44,312 bases of DNA from Flavobacterium pectinovorum (GTDB lineage Bacteria; Bacteroidota; Bacteroidia; Flavobacteriales; Flavobacteriaceae). Made by a program: the position numbers and the translations under genes. This document shows, one piece after another, positions 27,920 through 37,127 of this stretch (the first letter of the stretch is position 1; every line of letters starts with the position of its first letter). The DNA lies in contig NZ_JAFEVZ010000020.1 in the NCBI RefSeq assembly GCF_022802975.1, positions 1 through 44,312 on the forward strand, in the 5' to 3' direction. The notes under the pieces were generated by a model. That model saw only the letters and a program-made list of their open reading frames with translations. It was not told the DNA's origin and did not search any database.

Positions 27920-28414
27920 TTAAAAATTTGTCAGAACTTCAATTTTAAAAGCATCCTCAATTTTTGATGCAATTTCTAAAGCTGAATTTCTATCATTTGC
28001 AAAATACAAGGTGAAATATTTTTCGTTACAGTCGAAAACATTTATTTTGATTGTCTTCTCCGTTATAGTTGTGGTTGCACTCGATTTAAATCCCCGCCCT
28101 CCAAAAGTTTGCTTAACGGTGGTTTCTACTAAAGCAATATATTGTATTTCAGGAAAAAAAGTCCATGTTAAACTTATTCGGAATCCATAAACAGCAAATA
28201 ATTTTCTGAATTTTTTATTTTGAAAATCAATTTCTAAACCTTCTGATGAAATGAAGAAAATTCCCCAGTAAGTTGTTAGTAAAGAGACTAATAAAAGAAT
28301 TGGTGCATTGCTTTTATTGATGGAAATTATTATAAAAAAACTGAGTATAAATAATAAATTTCCAATTATAAACTTAATTGAAGAAGCTTTTTCAATATAA
28401 ACGTAATTTTTCAA
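27920..28414 (-). CDS. Hypothetical protein with two membrane helices
   Basis: A 164-aa protein, read from a TTG codon at 28414. Residues about 12-55 are two hydrophobic helices (FIIGNLLFILSFFIIISI, then LLVSLLTTYWGIFFI). The rest is a soluble beta-rich domain that may be PH-like, as in many small Bacteroidetes membrane proteins. I recognise no family. No operon partner is close. Confidence 0.6.
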   Translation of the reverse strand: MKNYVYIEKASSIKFIIGNLLFILSFFIIISINKSNAPILLLVSLLTTYWGIFFISSEGLEIDFQNKKFRKLFAVYGFRISLTWTFFPEIQYIALVETTVKQTFGGRGFKSSATTTITEKTIKINVFDCNEKYFTLYFANDRNSALEIASKIEDAFKIEVLTNF

Positions 28415-28481
28415 AGATTAATTTTATAATTAGGGAAGTAGATTTTATTATTTTAAAGAGTTGGGTATAATTAAAGTTTAA

Positions 28482-28577
28482 GTGTCAGGCTGAGCCACTT
28501 TGGCTTCATACAGGATAAACTTAGTCGAAGCCCTTTCGTTTTCAAAAGCCTTCGACACCGCTCAGGATGACATTGAG
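28482..28577. repeat. Dispersed Bacteroidetes-type inverted repeat (GTCAGGCTGAGC / GCTCAGGATGAC)
   Basis: GTCAGGCTGAGC near 28484 and GCTCAGGATGAC near 28560 are inverted with two mismatches. GTCGAAG (28524-28530) and CTTCGAC (28550-28556) pair inside. Such blocks are common between genes in flavobacteria. Translating them gives false reading frames. Confidence 0.6.
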
Positions 28578-28626
28578 TTTTATAAGCTTTAAAGTACTTA
28601 AACTCGTTGGTTGTAATTATTAAAAA

Positions 28627-28764
28627 CGTCAGTTCGAGTGTTTTTTGTGTAGAGAAACGGAACAAAAAAAGTATCGAGAACCGTTTTTGATGATAATTTT
28701 TCTGTTCTCGATACAATTTTCTATCGAAAATCACTCGAACTGACGAAAAATTATCATCAAAAAC
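28627..28764. repeat. Composite repeat with three inverted pairs
   Basis: CGTCAGTTCGAGTG (28627-28640) pairs with 28732-28745. GTATCGAGAAC (28671-28681) pairs with 28704-28714. The loop of that inner hairpin, GTTTTTGATGATAATTTTTC (28683-28702), is perfectly complementary to 28745-28764 outside it. It probably belongs to an interspersed flavobacterial repeat family. No gene is seen in 28415-28821. Confidence 0.7.
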
Positions 28765-28821
28765 TAATTACACACAACGGGTTACTTTACTAATATTTTA
28801 CTTTTTTACAAAAAGCAGCAA

Positions 28822-29298
28822 TTACTTCTTAGTCATAATAAACCTTTCCGTAGTCTGCTTACCATTCAATTTCCCTGTAATCTCAGCCGTTAAAGTGTTA
28901 TTTGCTCCTTTTGTATAAGTGATTTTTTGAGGATAATCGTGTTTCGGGTTCTCAAAAACCAATTGTTTATCTGATTCCGAAATAGAAGGAAAAGAAACCG
29001 GTTTGTCATTATTTTGACCTTTTACGGTTGCTTTATAGGTTAATGTTTCGCCTAATTGAGCTAAAACGATGTTTTCAGAATGAATAGTATCTTTTCCTTT
29101 GATAAAATAAGAAGCAGCACTAAAAGTACTGTCGTTTACTTTTTCCCAGTTTTCGGTTAAAACACCATCGGGGGAAATATTTTCCCAGTTTCCGATTAGC
29201 CAGTCTGCTTTTTTGATTTTGTCTTTTTCAACGGTTTCTTTTTTCTGGCAGGAAACGAAAGTTATAATAAGAGCGATAAGTGTAATTTTTTGAAACAT
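28822..29298 (-). CDS. DUF6265-family lipoprotein
   Basis: A 158-aa protein starting at the ATG at 29298. It has a lipoprotein signal peptide (ITLIALIITFVSC). A longer reading to 29448 only translates the heptanucleotide repeat and was rejected. The mature part (WLIGNWENISPDGVLTENW, then DSTFSAASYFIKGKDTI) matches the lipocalin-like DUF6265 pattern. Its function is unknown, perhaps binding a small hydrophobic ligand. The gene follows topB on the same strand, with the repeat hairpin between them. Confidence 0.75.
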   Translation of the reverse strand: MFQKITLIALIITFVSCQKKETVEKDKIKKADWLIGNWENISPDGVLTENWEKVNDSTFSAASYFIKGKDTIHSENIVLAQLGETLTYKATVKGQNNDKPVSFPSISESDKQLVFENPKHDYPQKITYTKGANNTLTAEITGKLNGKQTTERFIMTKK

Positions 29299-29357
29299 AT
29301 TTGTAAGTTTTTGATTTTGTATTGAGTTACTAAAGTATGAAAAAGAATTGTTTATTT

Positions 29358-29462
29358 GTGAAATGTGAAATGAGAAATGTGAAATGAGAAATGTGAAATG
29401 TGAAATGTGAAATGTGAAATGTGTATTCCTTAACATCTGACATTTCACATTTCACATTTCTC
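29358..29462. repeat. Heptanucleotide tandem repeat with inverted partner
   Basis: Nine units of GTGAAAT or GAGAAAT run from 29358 to 29420. After 21 nt three complementary units (ATTTCAC, ATTTCAC, ATTTCTC) run from 29442 to 29462 and reach into the topB stop codon. The two blocks can fold into a hairpin at the topB end. Copy number may vary between strains. Confidence 0.85.
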
Positions 29463-31770
29463 ACTTTTCACTGCATAAAATCGAATAAACCAATTCTTTT
29501 GTAGGTTTTTGATTCTCCAGTTTTGTTCTTACTTCGTCAAAAGTTACTTTAAAATCACAGTTTGATTTGTATTCTGAACAACCATAAGCGGTTTTACCTT
29601 TTAGAATATTTCCTTTTTTACATTTAGGACAGGTTAAAGAATCTGAGTTTTCTTTTACCCCGGTTTTTTTCTCGGTTTTCTTAGGCTCTAACTTCAGTTT
29701 GTAGTTTTCTTCAAAACGAATCAAACCTTCAACTGTACCATCTTCAGTTTTAAAGCCTTTTATATTGACAGTTGAACCTTTTTGGACTAAACGTAAATAT
29801 TGGATTTCAGTAATCTTTTTATCATGAAAAACAAAAGGCAATACAAAATTGCAGCCCGATTTGTACTCACTGCATCCAAAAGCTGACTTTCCTTTAATTA
29901 ATTTTCCTTTTTGGCATTTCGGACATGTTTCTTCCGAAATCCCGGAAGCTTTCTTTTTCTCTTTTTCTGTTTTTACGGCAGGTTTCTGAATCGTTGCTGC
30001 GTGAGATATATTAGCATGTCTGGTTTCACTTCGTACTTCAATAACCAAAGCTTCGACCATTCTTTTCATGTTTTTGATAAAGGCTCCGGCGGTAAAAGTA
30101 CCTTTTTCGATGTCCTTTAATTGTTTTTCCCAGGAACCAGTCAATTCAGCTGATTTGATTAATTCATTCTGAATCGTTTCAATAAGCTGTATTCCGGTTG
30201 GTGTTGGTAAAACTTGTTTTTTATTTCGAATAATATACTGACGTTTAAAAAGCGTTTCAATAATGTTCGCCCGTGTTGACGGACGACCAATACCGTTTTC
30301 TTTCATCAGTTCCCGCAAATCTTCGTCATCGACTTGTTTTCCTGCGGTTTCCATGGCACGTAATAAAGTTGCTTCTGTAAACTGATTGGGTGGTTTGGTT
30401 TCCTTTTCTAAAAATGAAGGTTCGTGGGGGCCTTTCTCTCCCACAACAAAACCCGGTAATATATCAGCTTCTTTTTCTTTGGCATTCGGATCTTCAAAAA
30501 CAACCCGAAAACCTTTTTTTAAGATTTCTTTTCCGGTGGTTTTAAACATTACGTCAGCAGCTTTTCCAATTACAGTGGTATTGGCTACCAGACAATCATC
30601 ATAAAAAACGGCAATAAAACGTTTTACAATAATATCATAAACCTGTTGTTGATTGAAAGGAAGGTTGATTTCTATTCCGGTTGGAATAATGGCATGGTGA
30701 TCGGTTACTTTTTTATCATTAAAAACCTTTGGGGATTTTTTGATTTTTTTTCCTAAAAGCGGTTCCGTTAAATGACTGTAATTTGTTAGTTTTTGCAAAA
30801 TCCCGGGTACTTTCGGATAGATATCACCTGGTAAGAAAGTTGTATCAACTCTGGGATAAGTAACTACTTTTTGCTCATACAAACTTTGGGCAATTTTAAG
30901 TGTTTCATCTGCCGAAAATCCAAATTTAGTATTACAATAAACCTGTAAGCCAGTCAAATCAAACAGTTTTGGGGCATATTCGTTTCCGTTTTTTTTATCA
31001 ATTGAAACAATTTCGAATTCACTTTCTTTGACCTTATTCGCCAAAATTTCACCGTCTTCTTTATTCAGAAAGCGTCCTTCTTCATAACTAAAAAGTGTTT
31101 CCCGATATAACGTCTGTAATTCCCAATAAGGTTGAGGTTTAAAATTCTCAATTTCTTTAAAACGATCCACTACCATTGCTAAAGTTGGAGTTTGCACACG
31201 GCCGATAGATAATACTTGTTTGTAACCGCCATGTTTTACGGTGTACAAACGTGTGGCATTCATACCCAGCAGCCAGTCGCCAATCGCTCTGGAAAACCCG
31301 GCATAGAATAAATTATCGTAGTTGGCAGATGGTTTTAAGTTTTCAAAACCTTCTTTTATGGCTTCGGTGGTTAGAGATGAAATCCATAAGCGTTGTACTT
31401 CGCCTTTGTAATGTGCTTCGTTCATTACCCAGCGCTGAATGAGTTCTCCTTCCTGTCCGGCATCCCCGCAGTTAATCACCAATTCGGCTTTGTCAAATAA
31501 ACTTTTTATGATTTTAAATTGCTTTTCGATTCCGGAATTCTGAACCACTTTGGTTTCGAATTTTTCAGGAAGCATAGGAAGGTTATTCAAATCCCAGCTT
31601 TTCCAGTGTGGTTTGTAATCGTTGGGTTCTTTTAAAGTACATAAATGTCCAAAAGTGTAGGTCACGGCATAACCGTTGCCTTCGTAATAGCCGTCGTGCT
31701 TATTGTTTGCTCCCAAAACGGAGGCAATTTCTCTTGCTACACTAGGCTTTTCGGCAATACAGACCTTCAT
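29461..31770 (-). CDS. topB: DNA topoisomerase III
   Basis: A 769-aa type IA topoisomerase that relaxes and decatenates DNA. The Toprim domain starts MKVCIAEKPSVAREIASVLG and has the GDAGQEGELIQRW acidic motif, the D-x-G form also seen in other TopB proteins. SIGRVQTPTLAMVVDRF is the conserved strand-binding segment, and the catalytic tyrosine is Y305 in VVTYPRVDT. The C-terminus has two C-x2-C-x13-C-x6-C zinc ribbons (CPKCQKGKLIKGKSAFGC and CPKCKKGNILKGKTAYGC). The stop codon lies inside the heptanucleotide repeat block. Confidence 0.95.
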   Translation of the reverse strand: MKVCIAEKPSVAREIASVLGANNKHDGYYEGNGYAVTYTFGHLCTLKEPNDYKPHWKSWDLNNLPMLPEKFETKVVQNSGIEKQFKIIKSLFDKAELVINCGDAGQEGELIQRWVMNEAHYKGEVQRLWISSLTTEAIKEGFENLKPSANYDNLFYAGFSRAIGDWLLGMNATRLYTVKHGGYKQVLSIGRVQTPTLAMVVDRFKEIENFKPQPYWELQTLYRETLFSYEEGRFLNKEDGEILANKVKESEFEIVSIDKKNGNEYAPKLFDLTGLQVYCNTKFGFSADETLKIAQSLYEQKVVTYPRVDTTFLPGDIYPKVPGILQKLTNYSHLTEPLLGKKIKKSPKVFNDKKVTDHHAIIPTGIEINLPFNQQQVYDIIVKRFIAVFYDDCLVANTTVIGKAADVMFKTTGKEILKKGFRVVFEDPNAKEKEADILPGFVVGEKGPHEPSFLEKETKPPNQFTEATLLRAMETAGKQVDDEDLRELMKENGIGRPSTRANIIETLFKRQYIIRNKKQVLPTPTGIQLIETIQNELIKSAELTGSWEKQLKDIEKGTFTAGAFIKNMKRMVEALVIEVRSETRHANISHAATIQKPAVKTEKEKKKASGISEETCPKCQKGKLIKGKSAFGCSEYKSGCNFVLPFVFHDKKITEIQYLRLVQKGSTVNIKGFKTEDGTVEGLIRFEENYKLKLEPKKTEKKTGVKENSDSLTCPKCKKGNILKGKTAYGCSEYKSNCDFKVTFDEVRTKLENQKPTKELVYSILCSEK

Positions 31771-31872
31771 TTTCTCTTTTTATTTGAAAGCGAAATTAAG
31801 GATTTAGAAATTGGAATTGAAATGAAATTTTAAGTTTATGATTTTTGGCAAAATGCAAAATAAATGCAGTTT

Positions 31873-32064
31873 TTATTTTTTAATTCGATTCTTGTAGTTT
31901 TTTATCAGAGCATAAATTGAAAATATAAAAATTATTAGATATAGTGAGTCTAACCAGGGTTTTTGAAATCTTATATTTTCAAAATCAAAATGTTTTAACA
32001 ATGTCCATCCTAAAATGACTGCTATTACACCAAAAATAAACGATGGGATTTTATTATTTTCCAT
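31873..32064 (-). CDS. Small membrane protein
   Basis: A 63-aa protein with two hydrophobic helices (FIFGVIAVILGWTLL and LYLIIFIFSIYALI) and a basic end. It starts 3 nt after the stop of the DUF3667 gene, so it is almost certainly in the same operon. No family recognised. Confidence 0.6.
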   Translation of the reverse strand: MENNKIPSFIFGVIAVILGWTLLKHFDFENIRFQKPWLDSLYLIIFIFSIYALIKNYKNRIKK

Positions 32065-32067
32065 ATT

Positions 32068-32784
32068 TTAAGGTTTTGTTATTATATCAATTGTAATTCC
32101 TATTGCAAATGTTAAAATAAAGAAGGTTATCATTCCCAATAAATAGCAAACTAATGCCTTGAAATAGTTAATGATCTTATTCTTTTTAAAGAAATTACCT
32201 GTCGCCCAAATTAGATAAACCAGACTAAACATTCCTGCAATGTTTAATAATTTGATGTGTAAAATTCCTTCAAATATAGCAAAAAAAGCAAAAATAAGCA
32301 TTGAAATACCCAGTACGAAACATAACATTATAAGCAATTCAAAAAAGTTATAGTTATATTTTTTAAAGAATAGTTTTAGCCAAATCGCAATAAACATTCC
32401 CGTCAAAATATTCATATAGCCATAATTTGCCTTAAACCACCCTAAAATTTTCACAAAGGCAGATTTTTCTAGCCCTTCATATTTTACATATTCATCTTCA
32501 ATATGAAAAAAATGACTGATAAGTGTGTAAATTAAAGATGTTATAATTATAAAAATTACCGGTTTTACAAGACGGCTTCTGTTTTCAGAAATATAACTTC
32601 TAATATTTTGTCCCGGATTTATAAAAAGTTCTTTAACAGTAAATAAAATTCCACGTTCAAAATGTAAAACATGTTCAATTTCGTGAGCAATATAATGTCC
32701 GTCAATTCTTTTCAGTTTTGCTGGATATCCACAGTTTGGACAAAAGTTTTGATTTACTTCGCTTGCACAGTTTTTGCAGTTCAT
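32068..32784 (-). CDS. DUF3667 membrane protein with zinc ribbon
   Basis: A 238-aa protein. It starts with a CxxC-CxxC zinc ribbon (C3, C6, C15, C18: MNCKNCASEVNQNFCPNCG). A conserved segment (RGILFTVKELFINPGQNIRSY) and then about five transmembrane helices follow. This matches the DUF3667 family of Bacteroidetes. Function unknown. It is the first gene of a pair with the 63-aa membrane protein. Confidence 0.85.
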   Translation of the reverse strand: MNCKNCASEVNQNFCPNCGYPAKLKRIDGHYIAHEIEHVLHFERGILFTVKELFINPGQNIRSYISENRSRLVKPVIFIIITSLIYTLISHFFHIEDEYVKYEGLEKSAFVKILGWFKANYGYMNILTGMFIAIWLKLFFKKYNYNFFELLIMLCFVLGISMLIFAFFAIFEGILHIKLLNIAGMFSLVYLIWATGNFFKKNKIINYFKALVCYLLGMITFFILTFAIGITIDIITKP

Positions 32785-32963
32785 TGTAGTCTAATGATTT
32801 TTCTGATTCATTTATTTGCGGTTGTTGCTGTAAAAAATACACTGGCTGTATTATTGTAGTTAAACAATATTTTGTGATGATGGAGTCATTATTTTATGAT
32901 CTAAAATGAATTATGATCTTAAGGCACTAAATGATTAAAATAGTGAATTATCAATTAGCTGTT

Positions 32964-33200
32964 TTAAGAATTACGCTTCTTAATTTCAGAATTTATTTCA
33001 CTAACACCACTATAAACGGCAACTCCTACACCAAGCACAATTGGTAAAAAAGTAAAAAGCAAGGTGTATTTTGATATAGCTATCATGATAATAGAAGAAA
33101 TAGCAAATAAAATTCCAAAGCTAATTATAGTTACTTGTATTATTTTTTTATTCTTAAGCAACTCTTCCAAACTGGACTCGGATAAAGGTTTTTTCTTCAT
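32964..33200 (-). CDS. Small two-helix membrane protein
   Basis: A 78-aa protein. The charged N-terminus (MKKKPLSESSLEELLKNKK) is followed by two hydrophobic helices and a basic tail. Similar small flavobacterial proteins are sometimes labelled redox-active disulfide protein 2, but there is no cysteine here. It is divergent from the PAS-LuxR gene, with 87 nt between the starts. Confidence 0.6.
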   Translation of the reverse strand: MKKKPLSESSLEELLKNKKIIQVTIISFGILFAISSIIMIAISKYTLLFTFLPIVLGVGVAVYSGVSEINSEIKKRNS

Positions 33201-33253
33201 AATAAAAAGTTAAATTTCTATACAAAAAAAAGCAATGATTTTTAATTTTAGTT

Positions 33254-33267
33254 TACACTTTTGTGTA
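33254..33267. promoter_or_regulatory. Palindrome between divergent genes
   Basis: TACAC-TTTT-GTGTA is a perfect 5-bp inverted repeat midway between the 78-aa gene and the PAS-LuxR gene. It could be an autoregulatory site. Confidence 0.25.
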
Positions 33268-33287
33268 GTTTTTAGTATTTTTAAGGG

Positions 33288-34049
33288 ATGGAAAACGAAA
33301 AGTACTCATTGCTTAACAGAAATAGAATTAATGCAATATCAGAAGCTGATAAATTTCAGCTGGGTAATTATTTGGAAGTGGTAAAAGCATTTGCGAAAAT
33401 CACATATCAAAGCGTTTATATTATTGATTATGAAGGAATGAAGTTTGAGTATGTTTCAAACAATCCGTTATTCTTATGTGGCTATTCTTCTGAAGAAGTA
33501 CTTGAAATGGGGTATGAATTCTATTTCAATAATGTTCCTAAAGAAGATTTAGAATTATTAACTGTAATTAACAATGCCGGATTTGATTTTTATGATAAAT
33601 TACCAAATGATGAGGAACGAAAATTATACAGTATTTCGTATGATTTTCATTTAAAAGGGAAGCATGACAAACCTATTCTTATTAATCATAAATTAACACC
33701 ACTTTTTCTAAACGAAAAAGGAACTGTTTGGAAATCATTGTGTATTGTGTCTATTTCGCATAATAAAAAGGCCGGAAATGCAACCATAAGTAAGCAAGGT
33801 TCTTCTTTTTTATGGGAATTGAATTTGTCAACCAAAGTCTGGATTTCGAAAGAAAGGCTAAAACTCAAAGAAAAAGAATTGGAAATACTTCTTTTATATG
33901 CCCAAGGTTTAACAATAAATCAGATTGCGGAAAAGATGTTTGTTTCACCGGATACCGTAAAATATTATAGAAGAAAAATTTTCGAAATTTTCGAAGTCAA
34001 AAATTTTACAGAAGCTTTGGCTTTTGCAATAGACAATAAAATTATCTAA
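33288..34049 (+). CDS. PAS-LuxR transcriptional regulator
   Basis: A 253-aa regulator. Residues about 25-160 look like a PAS sensor (SVYIIDYEGMKFEYVSNNPL, then CGYSSEEVLEMGYEFYFNN). Residues about 190-253 are a LuxR/GerE helix-turn-helix (ELEILLLYAQGLTINQIAEK, then VSPDTVKYYRRKIFE). There is no receiver domain, so it probably senses a ligand, redox state or partner directly. It may control the divergent small membrane gene. The downstream hairpin is its terminator. Confidence 0.85.
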   Translation: MENEKYSLLNRNRINAISEADKFQLGNYLEVVKAFAKITYQSVYIIDYEGMKFEYVSNNPLFLCGYSSEEVLEMGYEFYFNNVPKEDLELLTVINNAGFDFYDKLPNDEERKLYSISYDFHLKGKHDKPILINHKLTPLFLNEKGTVWKSLCIVSISHNKKAGNATISKQGSSFLWELNLSTKVWISKERLKLKEKELEILLLYAQGLTINQIAEKMFVSPDTVKYYRRKIFEIFEVKNFTEALAFAIDNKII

Positions 34050-34247
34050 ATGTTTGTTAGGTTGTTAGCTTGAAGTCAGTATGTCTTGTTTGCCTGATAT
34101 TCCTCAATGACTTGTATGAAATGGCTTTGTTTTTCTCAAAAGTAAACCAAATATTATTCATATTTTAATACTTGTGTTTCAATTACTGAATGAAATTCAA
34201 ATTTATCACAAAATGCTGAAGTTTGCATATTGGCTTTATAGCAAAAT

Positions 34248-34284
34248 AAAAAAGCTGCAAGAATTTAATTTCTGCAGCTTTTTT
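34248..34284. terminator. Bidirectional terminator
   Basis: AAAAAAGCTGCA (34248-34259) pairs perfectly with TGCAGCTTTTTT (34273-34284). It has T runs on both strands and serves the convergent PAS-LuxR gene and the T9SS gene. Nothing else is seen in the 273-nt gap. Confidence 0.88.
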
Positions 34285-34322
34285 GTGAGTTATATTGCAT
34301 CCATGTGTCATGGATTAGAAGT

Positions 34323-35453
34323 CTATTTAATAAATTTAAACGTCTTTTGATTGTCTAATTGTAACACATAAACACCATTACTAAAGGTACTTAAATCTAT
34401 TGAGTTTTCACCTGCAGAAAGTTTTTTTGTAGCGATTAATTGTCCTGCAAGATTATATACTGTTGCATTATGATTACTTTCTAATCCGGAAACAATAAGT
34501 GACGTTTTTGAATTAGAAATAGAAACGGCTTTTAAATCCTGATTGAATTTGTCTTTAGATAAAGCAGGATCCTGCACGGTAACAACTTTACCCTGGTTTA
34601 ATAAAGTCATATACAATTTGTCTCCAATTAAAACGACATCTCTAAAGTTAGCATTAAAGAGTCCATTGATATTATCCTTATAAAATGTGTTTTGAGCAAC
34701 ATAAGTTAATGAAGCCTGCACGTTAAGTGGTTTTGTTCCAATACGGTTACCTTCAGCAATAAATACGTTATTACCGTTTACAAATAAGCCTTTATTAAAA
34801 TTGAGATTAGTCATATATTGAGATACTGAGATTACAGTTTCTGTAGTATCAAATCCAAAAACCGTTTGAAGATTACCAACAGAGATTAATAAATTATTAT
34901 TATGAAAAGCCATATCATTTGCAGCTTCATCTTCGCATAAGTTGCTTACAACAGTCTCTACCGCCAAATTTGTGATATTGATTTTTTTTACCTGAACCGT
35001 AAATTTATCATTTGCATCAGGAGTAGTCTCAGATGCAAAATAGAGGTTAGATCCTGTAATCGCCAATGCCGAAACGTAATTTGTAGTCGTGTAAATCACG
35101 TTTAGAGGTGCTCCGGGATTATTGGTGTCAAGAGCAATAATTCTGCAGCCTGAGGAGGTGTCAAAATCTTCATCATAATTTTCTTCTGAAATATAAATAA
35201 TATTGCCACTAATGGTAAGGTTGCTCATGTAGTAATTTGTTTCAGCAGTATAAATTACATTAGCAGTTGGAGAACCAGAAGCGGTATTGATTTCGTATAA
35301 TTTTTTAAGCCCTTGTACATACAATATGTTTCCTTTGTTAACCATTCCTGATGGCTCTTCTAAATTTGACAGATAGTCAGTCGCTTCTTGTTGTGAGTAA
35401 GAAGTGGAAAAAATTGCAATGAATAAAAAAGTGAAGAGTAGTTTTGTTTTCAT
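34323..35453 (-). CDS. Secreted protein with type A T9SS sorting domain
   Basis: A 376-aa protein. The ATG at 35453 gives a signal peptide (KLLFTFLFIAIFSTSYSQ); an upstream reading to 35510 was rejected. The central part repeats strand patterns such as NILYVQGLKKLYEIN, suggesting a beta-propeller. The last 70 residues (ATVYNLAGQLIATKKLSAG, then FSNGVYVLQLDNQKTFKFIK) are a type A C-terminal sorting domain, so it should be exported by the type IX system. Ligand and role are unknown. Confidence 0.88.
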   Translation of the reverse strand: MKTKLLFTFLFIAIFSTSYSQQEATDYLSNLEEPSGMVNKGNILYVQGLKKLYEINTASGSPTANVIYTAETNYYMSNLTISGNIIYISEENYDEDFDTSSGCRIIALDTNNPGAPLNVIYTTTNYVSALAITGSNLYFASETTPDANDKFTVQVKKINITNLAVETVVSNLCEDEAANDMAFHNNNLLISVGNLQTVFGFDTTETVISVSQYMTNLNFNKGLFVNGNNVFIAEGNRIGTKPLNVQASLTYVAQNTFYKDNINGLFNANFRDVVLIGDKLYMTLLNQGKVVTVQDPALSKDKFNQDLKAVSISNSKTSLIVSGLESNHNATVYNLAGQLIATKKLSAGENSIDLSTFSNGVYVLQLDNQKTFKFIK

Positions 35454-35685
35454 AATTAAGGCGTTTATTAGGTTCATAATTAAATTAATACGTAAATATA
35501 GATAATTCATAACTAAGAAGAATACTCCTTTTGGTGTATTTTTTAGAATTGAAATGAGATGAAGAAATGGAGGGATATATTAGTTTTAGAGTTAAAAATA
35601 ACAAGATAATTACTTTAAATAATTTTTTCTGAAAATTTAAAATAATTATATTCGCTTTTGTTAATTTAATTATAATCTACTGGAA

Positions 35686-36480
35686 ATGAATATAAAACAA
35701 GCCGCTACTATAGATGAAGTTATTCTTTTACTGGATGAAATAATTGAAACATCCAAACTGGAGCAAAGTGCAATAGGTTTGTTCACGATGTTGTATCGTG
35801 AAGTTACTGTAAAAATCAAGGAAGGAATTCAAAATGGTGCTTTTCAGGACGGAGAGCGCATGGAAAGGCTGGATGTCGTTTTTGCCAATCGGTATTTGAA
35901 GGCATATTATCAATACAAAGCCAAAGAAAAAGCATCAGAATGTTGGGAATTCTCCTTTCAGCAGGCAGAAAGTTTTTGGCCAATAGTACTTCAGCATTTA
36001 CTGCTCGGAATTAATGCACATGTAAACCTCGATTTAGGAATTGCTTCAGCAGAAGTAAGTACGGTAGAAAACATTCAGGATTTAGAATCAGATTTTAATC
36101 AAATCAATATCATTCTTAGTAATCTGGTAGAGCATGTTGAGAAATGTTTAATCAAGATTTGGCCAACGCTTACCATTATATTAAAATTGACAGGTAAAAT
36201 TGATAATTTTTTTATTGATTTTAGTATGAAAACCGCCAGAGACGGAGCCTGGAAATTTGCCAATGAATTTGTATCTACTCCTGAAAATCAACGTGATGCC
36301 TGTACACAGGTAAGAGATAAAAGAATTACAGAAATCGCCCGATTAGTTTCAAATCCGGGCTATTTTGTAAGTGCTGTTTTCAAATTCATTCGCTTATTTG
36401 AAAGGGGAGATGTTGCTCAAAAAATAATTGATTTGAAGATAATTGAAGAAAAAAAGGTTGATTGTGCTGTTATAGTTTAA
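35686..36480 (+). CDS. DUF5995-family protein
   Basis: A 264-aa, mainly helical cytoplasmic protein. The segment HLLLGINAHVNLDLGIASAE is the hallmark of DUF5995. Other conserved stretches are MERLDVVFANRYLKAY and RDGAWKFANEFV. The family has no known activity; its conserved H, N and D residues suggest a buried metal or enzymatic site, which is inference. It stands alone. Confidence 0.75.
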   Translation: MNIKQAATIDEVILLLDEIIETSKLEQSAIGLFTMLYREVTVKIKEGIQNGAFQDGERMERLDVVFANRYLKAYYQYKAKEKASECWEFSFQQAESFWPIVLQHLLLGINAHVNLDLGIASAEVSTVENIQDLESDFNQINIILSNLVEHVEKCLIKIWPTLTIILKLTGKIDNFFIDFSMKTARDGAWKFANEFVSTPENQRDACTQVRDKRITEIARLVSNPGYFVSAVFKFIRLFERGDVAQKIIDLKIIEEKKVDCAVIV

Positions 36481-36571
36481 TAATAATCAAAGAGAAGACG
36501 ATATAAATAGTAACTAGACAATTTAGACTTTTTAAACGTTTCTTTTTCCTTCTTATCAAAGTGACAGGTCA

Positions 36572-37078
36572 TTATTTGTATCCATAAATTATAAAAGTCC
36601 CATTATCTTCTTCATAAGGGATGTATAATTCTTTTAAAAGTTGTATAAATTCTTTTGTTTCGTCAATTACTTTTGGAACAGTTAGTCTGCCTTGGTGCTC
36701 AGCATAACGGGGTCTTACCTTGATGTATTCAATCGCAAAAAACAAACTCATGCCTTCCTGATAAAACGGACTCCAATCACCCAACCAATCAGGGTTGTCG
36801 CTTATTTGTACTTCTTCAAAAGTTTTATCTTCAAATATTAGTTTTTCAATGTAAGGAGGAGCAAATGGTAATTTTTCTATTGCATTTTGAAGTTTTAACC
36901 ATTTTGTATCATTCATAACAGAACCCAGACTTTTTTCAGTAACAATCTTTCTTGTTTTTTCTTTTAGGTCTAATGCCGAATCATTGTTTTGTATGTAATA
37001 TTTATACTTTTCTCTTTCGAAAACATTTGGGTCTCCAAAAATGTCTGAGAATGTTTTTTGATTCTTTTGATTTTTCAT
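36572..37078 (-). CDS. Hypothetical protein, DUF6678-like
   Basis: A 168-aa acidic protein. The stretch NDTKWLKLQNAIEKLPFAPP, then WLGDWSPFY and IEYIKVRPRY, resembles DUF6678 proteins, a small family sometimes near toxin-immunity genes. There is no signal peptide. It is the third gene of a likely operon with the methyltransferase (49 nt) and the exported protein upstream. Confidence 0.5.
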   Translation of the reverse strand: MKNQKNQKTFSDIFGDPNVFEREKYKYYIQNNDSALDLKEKTRKIVTEKSLGSVMNDTKWLKLQNAIEKLPFAPPYIEKLIFEDKTFEEVQISDNPDWLGDWSPFYQEGMSLFFAIEYIKVRPRYAEHQGRLTVPKVIDETKEFIQLLKELYIPYEEDNGTFIIYGYK

Positions 37079-37127
37079 TGCTTAAAGACTTAATGTTAGT
37101 TTAAATTCTGCATTTGCAGCAAAGTTT

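Noticed and set aside
28471..28734. An 87-aa minus-strand ORF
   Set aside because: It translates dispersed repeats (CHPERCRRLLKTKG-type peptide) and has no coding character.
29299..29448. N-terminal extension of the DUF6265 gene
   Set aside because: The added residues (FTFHISH repeats) only translate the heptanucleotide repeat; the lipoprotein signal starts at 29298.
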